DNA of 8,531 nt from an uncultured Planctomycetaceae bacterium (GTDB lineage Bacteria > Planctomycetota > Planctomycetia > Planctomycetales > Planctomycetaceae). Shown piece by piece: positions 7,634 through 8,531 of the stretch; within the stretch, counting starts at the first letter, position 1; every line of letters starts with the position of its first letter. Under the pieces are notes generated by a model that saw nothing but the letters and a program-made list of their open reading frames with translations, searched no databases and was not told where the DNA came from. Both the position numbers and the translations under genes were made by a program. The DNA lies in contig CAIXQV010000336.1 in NCBI GenBank assembly GCA_903921605.1, forward strand, positions 1-8,531. Direction: 5' to 3'.

Positions 7634-7650
7634 CACTCAGCGAATGAGTG
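7634..7650 (-). terminator. Small hairpin overlapping the stop codon of the ettA-like gene
   Basis: CACTCA and TGAGTG (7650-7645 and 7639-7634 on the minus strand) form a 6-bp stem with a 5-nt loop, and the second arm contains the TGA stop. A T-rich stretch (CTTCTTTTTTG, 7621-7611) follows about 12 nt later. The gap between stem and T-tract is too long for a classical intrinsic terminator, so this is tentative. Confidence 0.25.
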
Positions 7651-8531
7651 GTTTGAAGCGACCACCAGCGGGACGGTCAGCGGCGTCGCCAATTCGCTCA
7701 CGGCGCTGTTGTTCATAGGTGCGATAATTGCCTTCGCACCAAACGATGCTGCCGTCACCTTCAAATGCCAGAATGTGAGTGGCGATGCGGTCAAGGAACC
7801 AACGATCGTGGCTCACGACTACCGCACAGCCACCGAAGTCAGCCAGACCTTCTTCGAGTGCTCGCAGGGTATCGACGTCGAGATCGTTTGTAGGTTCGTC
7901 GAGCAGCAGCAGGTTACCGCCGGATCGCAGCAGCTTGGCAAGGTGGACGCGATTACGTTCTCCCCCGGACAAGTCACCCACAAACTTCTGCTGATCAGAT
8001 CCTTTGAAGTTGAAACGACCACAGTAAGCTCGCGCATGGATCTTAGCGCTGCCGACTTCCAGCAGGTCGTAGCCGCCGGAGATTTCCTGATAGACCGTTT
8101 TCTTGGCGTCCAGTTCGTCTCGAGACTGATCGACGTAAGAAATCTGGACGGTTTCGCCGATCTGCAGGGTCCCCGCGTCGGCGGTTTCTGTCCCCATAAT
8201 CAACTTGAACAGCGTCGTCTTGCCTGCTCCGTTTGGTCCGACGATCCCAACGATACCGCCCGGCGGCAGGTCAAAGTTCAGATCCTGAAACAACAGCTTA
8301 TCGCCAAAGCTCTTCTTGAGCTTATCCGCTTTCACAACCAGCTTACCAAGCTTCCGAGAGGTCGGGATCTGAATCTGAGCCGCCTCGTCCCGAACATCGT
8401 ACTCCTTAGAAACCATCTCGTTATAGCGTTCCATACGAGCCTTGTTCTTGGTGGCCTGAGCCTTGGGCGACATCCGCACCCATTCCAATTCTCGCTTCAG
8501 TTCTTTCTGGCGACGGCTTTCACGACGCTCG
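7637..8531 (-). CDS. ettA: EttA-type ABC-F ATPase, translation factor (N-terminal part beyond right edge)
   Basis: 297 C-terminal residues are visible, roughly half of an EttA of about 550 residues. The reading frame continues to the right edge, so no start lies in the window. The first visible residues up to about 40 ([20 protein letters not shown] and onward) match the basic linker between the two ABC domains. The second ABC domain follows: Walker [10 protein letters not shown] (98-106), Q-loop region YVDQ (132-135), signature LSGGE (187-191), Walker B LLLLDEP (207-213) with catalytic E212, and switch H241 in [19 protein letters not shown] proteins lack membrane domains. EttA binds near the ribosomal E site and gates translation according to the ATP/ADP ratio. 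The ELEWVR linker and the RIATHIL segment favour EttA over Uup or other ABC-F types. All visible catalytic motifs are intact. The downstream cytochrome gene is 234 bp away and probably a separate unit. Confidence 0.93.
   Translation of the reverse strand, partial: ERRESRRQKELKRELEWVRMSPKAQATKNKARMERYNEMVSKEYDVRDEAAQIQIPTSRKLGKLVVKADKLKKSFGDKLLFQDLNFDLPPGGIVGIVGPNGAGKTTLFKLIMGTETADAGTLQIGETVQISYVDQSRDELDAKKTVYQEISGGYDLLEVGSAKIHARAYCGRFNFKGSDQQKFVGDLSGGERNRVHLAKLLRSGGNLLLLDEPTNDLDVDTLRALEEGLADFGGCAVVVSHDRWFLDRIATHILAFEGDGSIVWCEGNYRTYEQQRRERIGDAADRPAGGRFKPLIR

Noticed and set aside
7637..8488. Treating the ettA-like gene as a complete 283-residue protein starting at 8488
   Set aside because: The codon there is TTG inside the conserved ELEWVR linker, and the frame stays open with EttA-like residues to the window edge. 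The gene is cut by the window, not truncated.

Overview
The window looks like a piece of a Planctomycetota chromosome of moderate GC content. The main reason is one operon that pairs a PSCyt1/DUF1549/DUF1553 (PSD1) cytochrome-like protein with a DUF1501 protein. This pair is greatly expanded in planctomycetes and close relatives and is uncommon elsewhere. The genus cannot be named from the sequence alone.

All four supported genes are on the minus strand, so they read from right to left. (1) 8531-7637 is the 3' part of an EttA-type ABC-F ATPase; its 5' end lies beyond the right edge. (2) A 234-bp gap (7636-7403) contains a candidate promoter. (3) 7402-3977 encodes a 1141-residue exported protein with PSCyt1 heme, DUF1549, two probable beta-sandwich modules, and DUF1553. 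(4) After a 40-bp gap, 3936-2455 encodes a 493-residue DUF1501 protein with a Tat-like leader. (5) A 570-bp stretch (2454-1885) has no convincing gene but contains several inverted repeats, including a 14-bp perfect palindrome directly upstream of the next ribosome binding site. (6) 1884-1 encodes at least 628 residues of an exported redox protein that runs off the left edge. Its modules in order are a signal peptide, two EF-hands, a redoxin/thioredoxin fold with one motif cysteine, a CXXCH heme site, and a PHM/DBH-like type II copper monooxygenase region.

Genes 3 and 4 almost certainly form one transcription unit. Gene 1 is a cytosolic translation factor and probably unrelated to them. The left-edge gene is also predicted to be exported and to carry heme, but the 570-bp gap suggests it is transcribed separately. 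Three of the four proteins therefore point to extracytoplasmic redox or surface chemistry. No substrate is known for any of the three, and no pathway can be assigned from the sequence alone. I saw no tRNA, rRNA, CRISPR array or insertion sequence.
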